Shown here: piece by piece, positions 24,005 through 35,854 of the stretch
How positions within the stretch are numbered: position 1 is the stretch's first letter
How the letters are laid out: every line of letters starts with the position of its first letter
Assembly (NCBI GenBank): GCA_963995525.1
Contig: OZ023206.1
Location: 3,901,350 to 3,965,349 of the forward strand
Length of the DNA: 64,000 nt
From: Escarpia spicata
Lineage: Eukaryota > Annelida > Polychaeta > Sabellida > Siboglinidae
Direction: 5' to 3'
Made by a program: the position numbers and the translations under genes
The notes under the pieces: generated by a model
What the model was told of the DNA's origin: nothing
The model's database searches: none
What the model saw: the letters and a program-made list of their open reading frames with translations, nothing else

Positions 24005-27000
24005 AAGCTAGGTGTCACACATACATGTGGTACCTCCATTATAGTTAGATGGCTAGGTTGTTTATTCACTCATACACAATATCATACATACATATGGTAC
24101 CTCTATTATAGTTAGATGGCAAGGTTGTTTATCCACTCATACACAATATCACACATACATATGGTACCTCCATTATAGTTAGATGGCAAGGTTATTTATT
24201 CACTCATACACAATATCACACATACATATGGTACCTCCATTATAGTTAGATGGCAAGGTTATTTATCCACTCATACACAATATCACACATACGTATGGTA
24301 CCTCCATTATAGTTAGATGGCAAGGTTATTTATCCACTCATACACAATATCACACATACATACGGTACCTTTATTATAGTTAGATGGCTAGGTTGTTTAT
24401 TCATTCATACACAATATCACACATACATATGGTACCTCTATTATAGTTAGATGGCAAGGTTGTTTATCCACTCATACACAATATCACACATACATACGGT
24501 ACCTCCATTATAGTTAGATGGCAAGGTTATTTATCCACTCATACACAATATCACACATACATACGGTACCTCCATTATAGTTAGATGGCAAGGTTATTTA
24601 TTCACTCATACACAATATCACACATACATACGGTACCTTTATTATAGTTAGATGGCAAGGTTATTTATTCACTCATACACAATATCACACATACATATGG
24701 TACCTCCATTATAGTTAGATGGCAAGGTTATTTATCCATTCATACACAATATCACATGTACATATGGTACCTCCATAATAGTTAGATGGCAAGGTTGTTT
24801 ATCCACTCATACACAATATCACATGTACATATGGTACCTCTATTATAGTTAGATGGCTAGGTTGTTTATTCACTCATACACAATATCACATGTACATATG
24901 GTACCTCCATAATAGTTAGATGGCAAGGTTGTTTATCCACTCATACACAATATCACATGTACATATGGTACCTCTATTATAGTTAGATGGCAAGGTTGTT
25001 TATCCACTCATACACAATATCACACATACATACGGTACCTCCATTATAGTTAGATGGCAAGGTTATTTATCCACTCATACACAATATCACACATACATAC
25101 GGTACCTCCATTATAGTTAGATGGCAAGGTTATTTATTCACTCATACACAATATCACACATACATACGGTACCTTTATTATAGTTAGATGGCAAGGTTAT
25201 TTATTCACTCATACACAATATCACACATACATATGGTACCTCCATTATAGTTAGATGGCAAGGTTATTTATCCATTCATACACAATATTACATGTACATA
25301 TGGTACCTCCATAATAGTTAGATGGCAAGGTTATTTATCCACTCATACACAATATCACATGTACATATGGTACCTCTATTATAGTGAGATGGCTAGGTTG
25401 TTTATTCACTCATACACAATATCACATGTACATACGGTACCTTTATTATAGTTAGATGGCTAGGTTGTTTATCCACTCATACACAATATCACACATACAT
25501 ATGGTACCTCTATTATAGTGAGATGGCTAGGTTGTTTATTCACTCATACACAATATCACACATACATATGGTACCTCCATTATAGTTAGATGGCTAGGTT
25601 GTTTATCCACTCATACACAATATCACATGTACATATGGTACCTCCATTATAGTTAGATGGCAAGGTTATTTATCCACTCATACACAATATCACATGTACA
25701 TATGGTACCTCTATTATAGTGAGATGGCTAGGTTGTTTATTCACTCATACACAATATCACACATACATATGGTACCTCCATTATAGTTAGATGGCAAGGT
25801 TATTTATCCGCTCATACACAATATCACACATACATATGGTACCTCCATAATAGTTAGATGGCAAGGTTGTTTATCCACTCATACACAATATCACACATAC
25901 ATACGGTACCTCCATTATAGTTAGATGGCAAGGTTATTTATCCACTCATACACAATATCACACATACATATGGTACCTCCATTATAGTTAGATGGCAAGG
26001 TTGTTTATCCACTCATACACAATATCACACATACATATGGTACCTCCGTTATAGTTAGATGGCAAGGTTATTTATCCACTCATACACAATATCACATATA
26101 CATAAGGTACCTCCATTATAGTTAGATGGCAAGGTTATTTATCCACTCATACACAATATCACACATACATATGGTACCTCCATTATAGTTAGATGGCAAG
26201 GTTATTTATCCACTCATACACAATATCACACATACGTATGGTACCTCTATTATAGTTAGATGGCAAGGTTGTTTATCCACTCATACACAATATCAAACAT
26301 ACATATGGTACCTCCATTATAGTTAGATGGCAAGGTTATTTATCCACTCATACACAATATCACACATACATATGGTACCTTTATTATAGTTAGATGGCAA
26401 GGATATTTATCCATTCATACACAATATCACACATACATACGATACCTCCATTATAGTTAGATGGCAAGGTTATTTATCCACTCATACACAATATCACACA
26501 TACATATGGTACCTCCATTATAGTGAGATGGCAAGGTTGTTTATCCACTCATACACAATTTCACACATACATATGGTACCTCCGTTATAGTTAGATGGCA
26601 AGGTTATTTATCCACTCATACACAATATCACATATACATACGGTACCTCCATTATAGTTAGATGGCAAGGTTGTTTATCCACTCATACACAATATCACAC
26701 ATACATATGGTACCTCCATTATAGTTAGATGGCAAGGTTATTTATCCACTCATACACAATATCACACATACGTATGGTACTTCTATTATAGTTAGATGGC
26801 AAGGTTGTTTATCCACTCATACACAATATCACACATACATATGGTACCTCCATTATAGTTAGATGGCAAGGTTATTTATCCACTCATACACAATATCACA
26901 CATACGTATGGTACCTCTATTATAGTTAGATGGCAAGGTTGTTTATCCACTCATACACAATATCACACATACATACGGTACCTCAATTATAGTTAGATGG

Positions 27001-28990
27001 CAAGGTTGTTTATCCACTCATACACAATATCACACATACATATGGTACCTCCATTATAGTTAGATGGCAAGGTTATTTATCCACTCATACACAATATCAC
27101 ACATACGGTACCTTTATTATAGTTAGATGGCTAGGTTTTTTATTCACTCATACACAATATTACACATACATACGGTACCTCCATTATAGTTAGATGGCAA
27201 GGTTATTTATTCACTCATACACAATATCACACATACGTATGGTACCTCTATTATAGTTAGATGGCAAGGTTGTTTATCCACTCATACACAATATCACACA
27301 TACATATGGTACCTCCATTATAGATAGATGGCAAGGTTGTTTATCCACTCATACACAATATCACACATACATATGGTTCCTCCATTATAGTTAGATGGCA
27401 AGGTTATTTATTCACTCATACACAATATCACACATACATATGGTACCTCCATTATAGTTAGATGGCTAGGTTGTTTATCCACTCATACACAATATCACAC
27501 ATACATACGGTACCTTTATTATAGTTAGATGGCTAGGTTGTTTATCCACTCATACACAATATCACACATACATACGGTACCTTTATTATAGTTAGATGGC
27601 TAGGTTGTTTATCCACTCATACACAATATCACACATACATATGGTACATCCATTATAGTTAGATGGCAAGGTTATTTATCCACTCATACACAATATCACA
27701 CATACATACGGTACCTTCATTATAGTTAGATGGCAAGGTTGTTTATCCACTCATACACAATATCACACATACATATGGTACCTCTATTATAGTTAGATGG
27801 CAAGGTTGTTTATCCACTCATACACAATATCACACATACATATGGTACCTCTATTATAGTTAGATGGCAAGGTTGTTTATCCAGTCATACACAATATCAC
27901 ATATACATACGGTACCTCCATTATAGTTAGATGGCTAGGTTGTTTATCCACTCATACACAATATCACACATACATATGGTACCTCTATTATAGTTAGATG
28001 GCAAGGTTGTTTATCCACTCATACACAATATCACACATACATATGGTACCTCCATTATAGTTAGATGGCAAGGTTATTTATCCACTCATACACAATATCA
28101 CACATACATACGGTACCTCCATTATAGTTAGATGGCAAGGTTGTTTATCCACTCATACACAATATCACACATACATATGGTACCTGTATTATAGTTAGAT
28201 GGCTAGGTTGTTTATCCACTCATACACAATATCACACATACATATGGTACCTCTATTATAGTTAGATGGCAAGGTTGTTTATCCACGCATACACAATATC
28301 ACACATACATATGGTACCTCCGTTATAGTTAGATGGCTAGGTTATTTATTTACTCATACACAATATCACACATACGTATGGTACCTCCATTATAGTTAGA
28401 TGGCTAGGTTATTTATTCACTCATACACAATATCACACATACATATGGTACCTCCATTATAGTTAGATGGCAAGGTTATTTATCCACTCATACACAATAT
28501 CACACATACATATGGTTCCTCCATTATAGTTAGATGGCAAGGTTATTTATTCACTCATACACAATATCACACATACATACGGTAACTCCATTATAGTTAG
28601 ATGGCAAGGTTATTTATTCACTCATACACAATATCACACATACATACGGTAACTCCATTATAGTTAGATGGCAAGGTTATTTATCCACTCATACACAATA
28701 TCACACATACATACGGTACCTCCATTATAGTTAGATGGCAAGGTTGTTTATCCACTCATACACAATATCACACATACATACGGTACCTCCGTTATAGTTA
28801 GATGGCTAGGTTGTTTATCCACTCATACACAATATCACACATACATACGGTACCTCCATTATAGTTAGATGGCAAGGTTGTTTATCCACTCATACACAAT
28901 ATCACACATACATACGGTACCTCCATTATAGTTAGATGGCAAGGTTGTTTATCCACTCATACACAATATCACACATACATACGGTACCTC
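24005..28990. repeat. Minisatellite, 67-bp period, about 74 copies (5 kb)
   Basis: The unit is gatggcaaggttatttatcc followed by actcatacacaatatcacac, atacatatggtacctccatt and atagtta. Point variants (tat/tac, cca/cta, caagg/ctagg) are mixed. It occupies the ferlin intron between the 51-nt exon array and exon 23616-23762. The minus strand of each unit has a branchpoint-like CTAAC followed by GGAGGTACC, a weak splice-like context, but no exon. Confidence 0.95.
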
Positions 28991-29096
28991 TAGTACAGTG
29001 ACTAGTGTTAAAAAAATTTGCAGAAAAACATTTACAAAATATATATAGTTTGACGAAGGTGATCTGAACTATGTATGAAAGAATGAAAGCAAATAC

Positions 29097-29147
29097 CTTG
29101 AATGAACCAATGAAAGCGTCTGATCTCAACTTTCTTGAGTTGTACAC
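29097..29147 (-). CDS. Ferlin C2B 51-nt exon, most downstream copy of the array
   Basis: Copy 1 of the array, the last met by the transcript and the one closest to the next constitutive exon (23616-23762). It encodes the consensus peptide. Its donor region (GTATTTGCTTTC) leads into unique sequence instead of the 31-bp spacer, so this copy is the only one with a normal downstream intron adjacent. It could therefore be the ancestral or the constitutively used exon, which is inference. Confidence 0.75.
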
Positions 29148-32100
29148 CTGTGAAGTGAAACAAAGTGTTACAAAATACCTTGAATGAACCAATGAAAGCG
29201 TCTGATCTCAACTTTCTTGAGTTGTACACCTGTGAAGTGAAACAAAGTGTTACAAAATACCTTGAATGAACCAATGAAAGCGTCTGATCTCAACTTTCTT
29301 GAGTTGTACACCTGTGAAGTGAAACAAAGTGTTACAAAATACCTTGAATGAACCAATGAAAGCATCTGATCTCAACTTTCTTGAGTTGTACACCTGTGAA
29401 GTGAAACAAAGTGTTACAAAATACCTTGAATGAACCAATGAAAGTGTCTGATCTCAACTTTCTTGAGTTGTACACCTGTGAAGTGAAACAAAGTGTTACA
29501 AAATTCCTTGAATGAATCAATGAAAGCGTCTAGTCTCAACTTTCTTGAGTTGTACATCTGTGAAGTGAAACAAAGTGTTACAAAATACTTTGAATGAACC
29601 AATGAAAGCATCTGGTCTCAACTTTCTTGAGTTGTACATCTGTGAAGTGAAACAAAATGTTACAAAATACCTTGAATGAACCAATGAAAGTGTCTGGTCT
29701 CAACTTTCTTGAGTTGTACACCTGTGAAGTGAAACAAAGTGTTACAAAATACCTTGAATGAACCAATGAAAGCGTCTGATCTCAACTTTCTTGAGTTGTA
29801 CACCTGTGAAGTGAAACAAAGTGTTACAAAATACCTTGAATGAACCAATGAAAGTGTCTGATCTCAACTTTCTTGAGTTGTACACCTGTGAAGTGAAACA
29901 AAGTGTTACAAAATTCCTTGAATGAATCAATGAAAGCGTCTAGTCTCAACTTTCTTGAGTTGTACATCTGTGAAGTGAAACAAAGTGTTACAAAATACTT
30001 TGAATGAACCAATGAAAGCATCTGGTCTCAACTTTCTTGAGTTGTACATCTGTGAAGTGAAACAAAATGTTACAAAATACCTTGAATGAACCAATGAAAG
30101 TGTCTGGTCTCAACTTTCTTGAGTTGTACACCTGTGAAGTGAAACAAAGTGTTACAAAATACCTTGAATGAACCAATGAAAGCGTCTGATCTCAACTTTC
30201 TTGAGTTGTACACCTGTGAAGTGAAACAAAGTGTTACAAAATACCTTGAATGAACCAATGAAAGTGTCTGATCTCAACTTTCTTGAGTTGTACACCTGTG
30301 AAGTGAAACAAAGTGTTACAAAATTCCTTGAATGAATCAATGAAAGCGTCTAGTCTCAACTTTCTTGAGTTGTACATCTGTGAAGTGAAACAAAGTGTTA
30401 CAAAATACTTTGAATGAACCAATGAAAGCATCTGGTCTCAACTTTCTTGAGTTGTACATCTGTGAAGTGAAACAAAGTGTTACAAAATATCTTGAATGAA
30501 CCAATGAAAGCGTCTGATCTCAACTTTCTTGAGTTGTACACCTGTGAAGTGAAACAAAGTGTTACAAAATATCTTGAATGAACCAATGAAAGCGTCTGAT
30601 CTCAACTTTCTTGAGTTGTACACCTGTGAAGTGAAACAAAGTGTTACAAAATACCTTGAATGAACCAATGAAAGCATCTGATCTCAACTTTCTTGAGTTG
30701 TACACCTGTGAAGTGAAACAAAGTGTTACAAAATTCCTTGAATGAATCAATGAAAGCGTCTGATCTCAACTTTCTTGAGTTGTACATCTGTGAAGTGAAA
30801 CAAAGTGTTACAAAATACTTTGAATGAACCAATGAAAGCGTTTGGTCTCAGCTTTCTTGAGTTGTACATCTGTGAAGTGAAACAAAGTGTTACAAAATAC
30901 CTTGAATGAACCAATGAAAGCGTCTGGTCTCAACTTTCTTGAGTTGTACATCTGTGAAGTGAAACAAAGTGTCACAAAATACCTTGAATGAACCAATGAA
31001 AGATTCTGGTCTCAACTTTCTTGAGTTGTACATCTGTGAAGTGAAACAAAGTGTTACAAAATACCTTGAATGAACCAATGAAAGCGTCTGATCTCAACTT
31101 TCTTGAGTTGTACACCTGTGAAGTGAAACAAAGTGTTACAAAATACCTTGAATGAACCAATGAAAGCGTCTGATCTCAACTTTCTTGAATTGTACACCTG
31201 TGAAGTGAAACAAAGTGTTACAAAATACCTTGAATGAACCAATGAAAGCGTCTCATCTCAACTTTCTTGAGTTGTACACCTGTGAAGTGAAACAAAGTGT
31301 CACAAAATACCTTAATTGAACCAATGAAAGCGTCTGATCTCAACTTTCTTGAGTTGTACACCTGTGAAGTGAAACAAAGTGTCACAAAATACCTTGAATG
31401 AACCAATGAAAGCGTCTGATCTCAACTTTCTTGAGTTGTACACCTGTGAAGTGAAACAAAGTGTTACAAAATACCTTGAATGAACCAATGAAAGCGTCTG
31501 ATCTCAACTTTCTTGAGTTGTACACCTGTGAAGTGAAACAAAATATTACAAAATACCTTGAATGAACCAATGAAAGCGTCTGATCTCAACTTTCTTGAGT
31601 TGTACACCTGTGAAGTGAAACAAAGTGTTACAAAATACCTTGAATGAACCAATGAAAGCATCTGGTCTCAACTTTCTTGAGTTGTAAACCTGTGAAGTGA
31701 AACAAAGTGTTACAAAATACCTTGAATGAACCAATGAAAGCGTCTGATCTCAACTTTCTTGAGTTGTACACCTGTGAAGTGAAACAAAGTATTACAAAAT
31801 ACCTTGAATAAACCAATGAAAGCGTCTGATCTCAACTTTCTTGAGTTGTACATCTGTGAAGTGAAACAAAGTGTTACAAAATACCTTGAATGAACCAATG
31901 AAAGCGTCTGATGTCAACTTTCTTGAGTTGTACACCTGTGAAGTGAAACAAAGTGTTACAAAATACCTTGAATGAACCAATGAAAGCGTCTGATCTCAAC
32001 TTTCTTGAGTTGTACACCTGTGAAGTGAAACAAAATATTACAAAATACCTTGAATGAACCAATGAAAGCGTCTGATCTCAACTTTCTTGAGTTGTACACC

Positions 32101-32705
32101 TGTGAAGTGAAACAAAGTGTTACAAAATACCTTGAATGAACCAATGAAAGCATCTGGTCTCAACTTTCTTGACTTTGTAAACCTGTGAAGTGAAACAAAG
32201 TGTTACAAAATACCTTGAATGAACCAATGAAAGCGTCTGATCTCAACTTTCTTGAGTTGTACACCTGTGAAGTGAAACAAAGTATTACAAAATACCTTGA
32301 ATAAACCAATGAAAGCGTCTGATCTCAACTTTCTTGAGTTGTACATCTGTGAAGTGAAACAAAGTGTTACAAAATACCTTGAATGAACCAATGAAAGCGT
32401 CTGATCTCAACTTTCTTGAGTTGTACACCTGTGAAGTGAAACAAAGTATTACAAAATACCTTGAATGAACCAATGAAAGCGTCTGATCTCAACTTTCTTG
32501 AGTTGTACACCTGTCAAGTGAAACAAAGTGTTACAAAATACCTTGAATGAACCAATGAAAGCGTCTGATCTCAACTTTCTTGAGTTGTACACCTGTGAAG
32601 TGAAACAAAGTATTACAAAATACCTTGAATGAACCAATGAAAGCGTCTGATCTCAACTTTCTTGAGTTGTACACCTGTGAAGTGAAACAAAGTGTTACAA
32701 AATAC

Positions 32706-32756
32706 CTTGAATGAACCAATGAAAGCATCTGATCTCAACTTTCTTGAATTGTATAC
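32706..32756 (-). CDS. Ferlin C2B 51-nt exon, most upstream copy of the array
   Basis: Copy 45 of the array and the first met by the transcript. It encodes the consensus VYNSRKLRSDAFIGSFK with two silent differences. The acceptor is CTTCACAG and the donor GTATTTTG. It follows exon 33225-33419 after 468 bp. Phase 0 on both sides, so inclusion keeps frame. Which copy or copies are used cannot be told from DNA alone. Confidence 0.75.
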
Positions 32757-33224
32757 CTGTGAAGTGAAACAAAGTGTTACAAACTTGTGACAAAATGAAC
32801 TAAAGTGAAATCAGTGAAACAAAATTATATAATTATTATATTTGACTCTAAACAAGGAATTATGTGACCTGTCACTATACCATTATGCAGAAAAGTCACA
32901 TAATATGTGTTGTAAATAATATTCCTGTTTCTTGTTTGAGTATAAACATTTACAAACATTTATTTTATTTAAAACACAGAAAATTGTTGTCACATGCAAA
33001 AATGTTTCAGAGAAGTGTCATTTTGAAAGATGTCATCATATGTTAGTCAATGTAAAACATCTGCTGTAGATTCTGCTTACAAACATAATTTTCATTTATC
33101 TTTATAATATTATTACCTCTTTAGATATTTAAAACCTTTCGAATGGTTTTAAATTCCCTAAATATATTAATAGTAAATAAAAGACATTATAATAACCATA
33201 TTGAAACTGAGGCTGTGACCTTAC
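32757..33224. other. Ferlin intron upstream of the exon array
   Basis: Unique AT-rich sequence of 468 bp. It separates the constitutive C2B exon from the first repeated exon. If one copy is chosen by a pairing or docking mechanism, this is the place to look for a shared docking sequence. I see no obvious long complement to the array spacer. Confidence 0.5.
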
Positions 33225-33419
33225 CCCAAACACGATGAGTTCATCGAAGAGCTCTGCAGGTGAACAGAAGAAGTTGAAGAAGAAAACCTCATTCCAGAAG
33301 GGTGAGTTAGTTGACCTTTGAACCCTTGTCTGCTTGACCTGGTTGTGACATCGGATGCGAGCGATGGGACTGATGTTGGATCCCGGCAACTGTCTCGCCT
33401 CGACAATCTTGACGCGGAT
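33225..33419 (-). CDS. Ferlin exon, first part of C2B domain
   Basis: It encodes IRVKIVEARQLPGSNISP, then IARIRCHNQVKQTRVQRSTN, then SPFWNEVFFFNFFCSP and AELFDELIVFG, 65 codons in phase 0 on both sides. This matches ferlin C2B (ARQL-G-NI-P, T-R-K-NPFWNE, F-P-EL-DE). The acceptor is TGATAG and the donor GTAAGG. The next residues of C2B are supplied by the tandemly repeated exon at 29097-32756, whose nearest copy ends 468 bp downstream. Confidence 0.97.
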
Positions 33420-33475
33420 CTATCAATGCCATATACACTGTACTGTAACGAATATCAAATTAAAATCAAGCTAGC

Positions 33476-33540
33476 ATGTGTGTGGTTGTGTGTGTGTGCG
33501 TGTGTGTGTGCACACGCGTGCGCATGCATGTCAATGTTAC
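33476..33540. repeat. GT-rich microsatellite
   Basis: Runs of gtgtgtgtg and gcgtgtgtgtgtgc, mildly imperfect. It lies in the ferlin intron just upstream in the transcript of exon 33225-33419. Confidence 0.8.
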
Positions 33541-34056
33541 CCTCATGGACGATTTGCATCTTGTGCGCCAAATTTTCAGGAATTTATCTATGATCCTTCC
33601 AAAGAATACTACCATATTAATTTTTGGAAACTCCCTGCTGGTTAAGGGTTCTTTATGGTTTTAGGGTTCCTAGTTATTTCATACTGTATGTTAGATGGAC
33701 GTAAATCAATAGTTTATAATGTTGTGTGCTTCCTGTGACTGATCACGTAAACACCACTGCAGTGGATATAAACGTGTCTTATTCAGGCATAGGAGTGGAT
33801 TTTGACCAAAACCACTGAAAATGAAATGATCAAACGAAGCGAGTCCTTTTCAACATTTTGTGATATTTTCACAAACAAAATCATCGGTACAGTTTCGAAG
33901 ATGTACAAAGATGAAAATCTAATGAAATATAAAATAATGTTTAACTGAATATTGATGTCTACAACTTAGAGATGTTCCTTGGATAACAATCTCTTTATCT
34001 AATTTTATATTTAATTTATTTTTGTGTTAAGCAGTAACACCAGTGTTAATTCTAAC

Positions 34057-34235
34057 CTGGAAATCTTGTGGTTTGGTGGACAGATTGGCTCGGATCTTGC
34101 GCGAGCCGAGTTTCTTCTTTTTCTTCTTCTTCTTCCTCTTTGCCTTCTGTCCTGGCAGGAGAGGTCCGTTAGGGGAGTCGAGACCGTCGATGTCATCCTC
34201 ACCAGCCTCATCCTCCAGTTCCTCTTCTTCCTCCT
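34057..34235 (-). CDS. Ferlin exon, acidic and lysine-rich linker between C2A and C2B
   Basis: It encodes an acidic stretch (EEEEELEDEAGEDDIDG), then SPNGPLLPGQ, then a basic run (KAKRKKKKKKKK), then LGSRKIRANLSTKPQDFQ. The KPQDFQ motif directly before C2B is a ferlin signature. The acceptor is CTTCAG and the donor GTTAGA. Length 179 nt, phase 1 in and 0 out. The back-to-back acidic and poly-lysine tracts could bind acidic lipid or act as a nuclear-localisation-like patch, which is inference. Small ORFs on the opposite strand here are shadows. Confidence 0.95.
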
Positions 34236-34532
34236 CTGAAGACACAAATGTGACCAGCTAATTTACTACAATTCAGTCTTTAAAGATGCGTTCTGAACAA
34301 CGATTTAAAACTGTTTTAAAGAAAATGTACAACATCAAAACTATTAACTTGTTTGATCATACTTGCAATGAGACGGGTAGTTTTACCATTTGATGTTATT
34401 TAATAAATTATTCGTACACAAAATTACCTGTCTGTCATTAAAATACTTGTATCTGTTATTAAGCCCAGCCAGTGAAATAATAATGGCACATGGATATAAT
34501 TTTTGCACTGTTTTATCTTAAAACTGCATAAG

Positions 34533-34915
34533 GGAGTGTGGCTAGTGTAGTGGTTAGCACATCCGCCTGGCATGCCAGCGCTCGGAGTTCGAAACCCGGA
34601 CCGTGCAGGCATGACATTTGGTGTAAAAACCTGGCTCTCAACATTGGGGACTGTGTATCTCTTGTGACTCGGAGATCACGTTAATGTCGGTCCCTTCTCA
34701 ATTTGGGACGTAAAAGAACCACTGAGGACAACAAACATCCTGGCAGTGACCGCCCTCAGTGCCAGCATACAAAGGTCGGTTTGATGATAATGTTCTGAAA
34801 AAGGCTGACTAGTTGAATGAGACCTCATAAGACCATTACATTGTAACCGCAATAATGCAGAATAGTCAGTTAATAGAACGTTGCCGAGCCCTGGAAACAA
34901 TTAGAACTATAGAAA
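34533..34915 (+). mobile_element. tRNA-derived SINE, copy 2 (plus orientation)
   Basis: Starts near gtgtggctagtgtagtggtt (A box-like), with ggagttcgaaaccc as the B box-like motif. It continues with the same body as copy 1 (cctggctctcaacattgggg, aatttgggacgtaaaagaac, ctgactagttgaatgagacc). It ends near ctggaaacaattagaactat. It is antisense to the ferlin transcript, whereas copy 1 is sense. Confidence 0.85.
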
Positions 34916-35854
34916 GCATATTATGTGAAAAAAAGGTATCTGGTGTTGAGGAAAGTGATATGAAGTGTACGAGGCATGACGATTCACCGCCAATTTGTAT
35001 TTAATAAATGGATGATCTCAGAATGTAATATTAAGGTACATTTTGATGGTTGTGTTAAAGGGCAACGTTTAAGTTTTACATTGATATCAGTGTCATATGT
35101 GTAGGTCAAGTTGTTGTAAAGATATGGGTGGCTGAACTGACCCAACCAAAGAATTCAACTTTTGAGACAAATAACATCAAAGTTAGGTATTTACATTTGA
35201 AATCACATAGACTCAATCCAAACATGCATACAAAATGCTTTATCCAGATATTAATTCCAAATTGTGTTTTTAAAACTGGTAGTACATTATTTATTGTTTC
35301 TATAAATGCACACAAAAATGGTTTGGCATAAATTCAACCACACATGCTCAGAATAGATCACTATGACTGACTGTTAATTCTAATGACTTATACAGAGTTG
35401 CAGTATTAAATCTGCACACTCCTACAACTGAAAATTCTGTATCTTTCCTATCAGCTGCTGCATCTACTTCTCAGGTCGGTCTTCAACTGATCAAAGTTCA
35501 AGTGAAAATCAATGATTTTGTCAACATTTGATTATTGTGAATGCAAAAATTCAACGTTCTAACCACAAAACACGTTTATTAAATATGCCCATCATTAATC
35601 CCCCAAAATTATGTCCTGATGTTAACTATTTTTGGAAAATTACTGTATATAAAGCCAACTTCGACATAATCTGTATATATTTGGCTACATAATATGGTAA
35701 CTATATCCGTGGCTGCCAATACAGGATTTCTAGTATTTACTTTTCATGCCATAATATGTTATATTAATGCGATTGATAATTTTGCATTAAATAGAACTAC
35801 GTGTGGTTATTATACCAATTAGTTCTTAAGATCGACTGAAAGAGAATTACACTT

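Larger units (their letters stand above)
29097..32756 (-). repeat. Tandem array of about 45 copies of a complete 51-nt C2B exon, period 82 bp
   Basis: Each unit on the minus strand is a 51-nt exon encoding VYNSRKLRSDAFIGSFK plus a 31-bp spacer starting GTATTTTG and ending TTTCACTTCACAG, that is a donor, a pyrimidine tract and an acceptor. The 17 residues match the ferlin C2B segment between DELI-F and the following KWLLL exon, and both neighbours are phase 0. First and last copies start at 29097 and 32706, a distance of 44 x 82 plus 1; copy 38, at 32131, has one extra base. By hand, 23 copies encode the consensus peptide. Variants include RSDT, RPDA, RPDT, RPES, RPNA, RLDAFID, LTSD, GLFK and GSIK, and V to M at residue 1. 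Copy 27 (31229) has an in-frame TGA. Copies 6, 11, 16 and 21 have GA and copies 18 and 19 have AT in place of the GT donor. Confidence 0.95.

Noticed and set aside
29032..32728. The series of 62-65 aa minus-strand ORFs as separate small genes
   Set aside because: Each is one exon copy read through its 31-bp spacer into the next copy in a shifted frame; the real signal is the repeated 51-nt exon.
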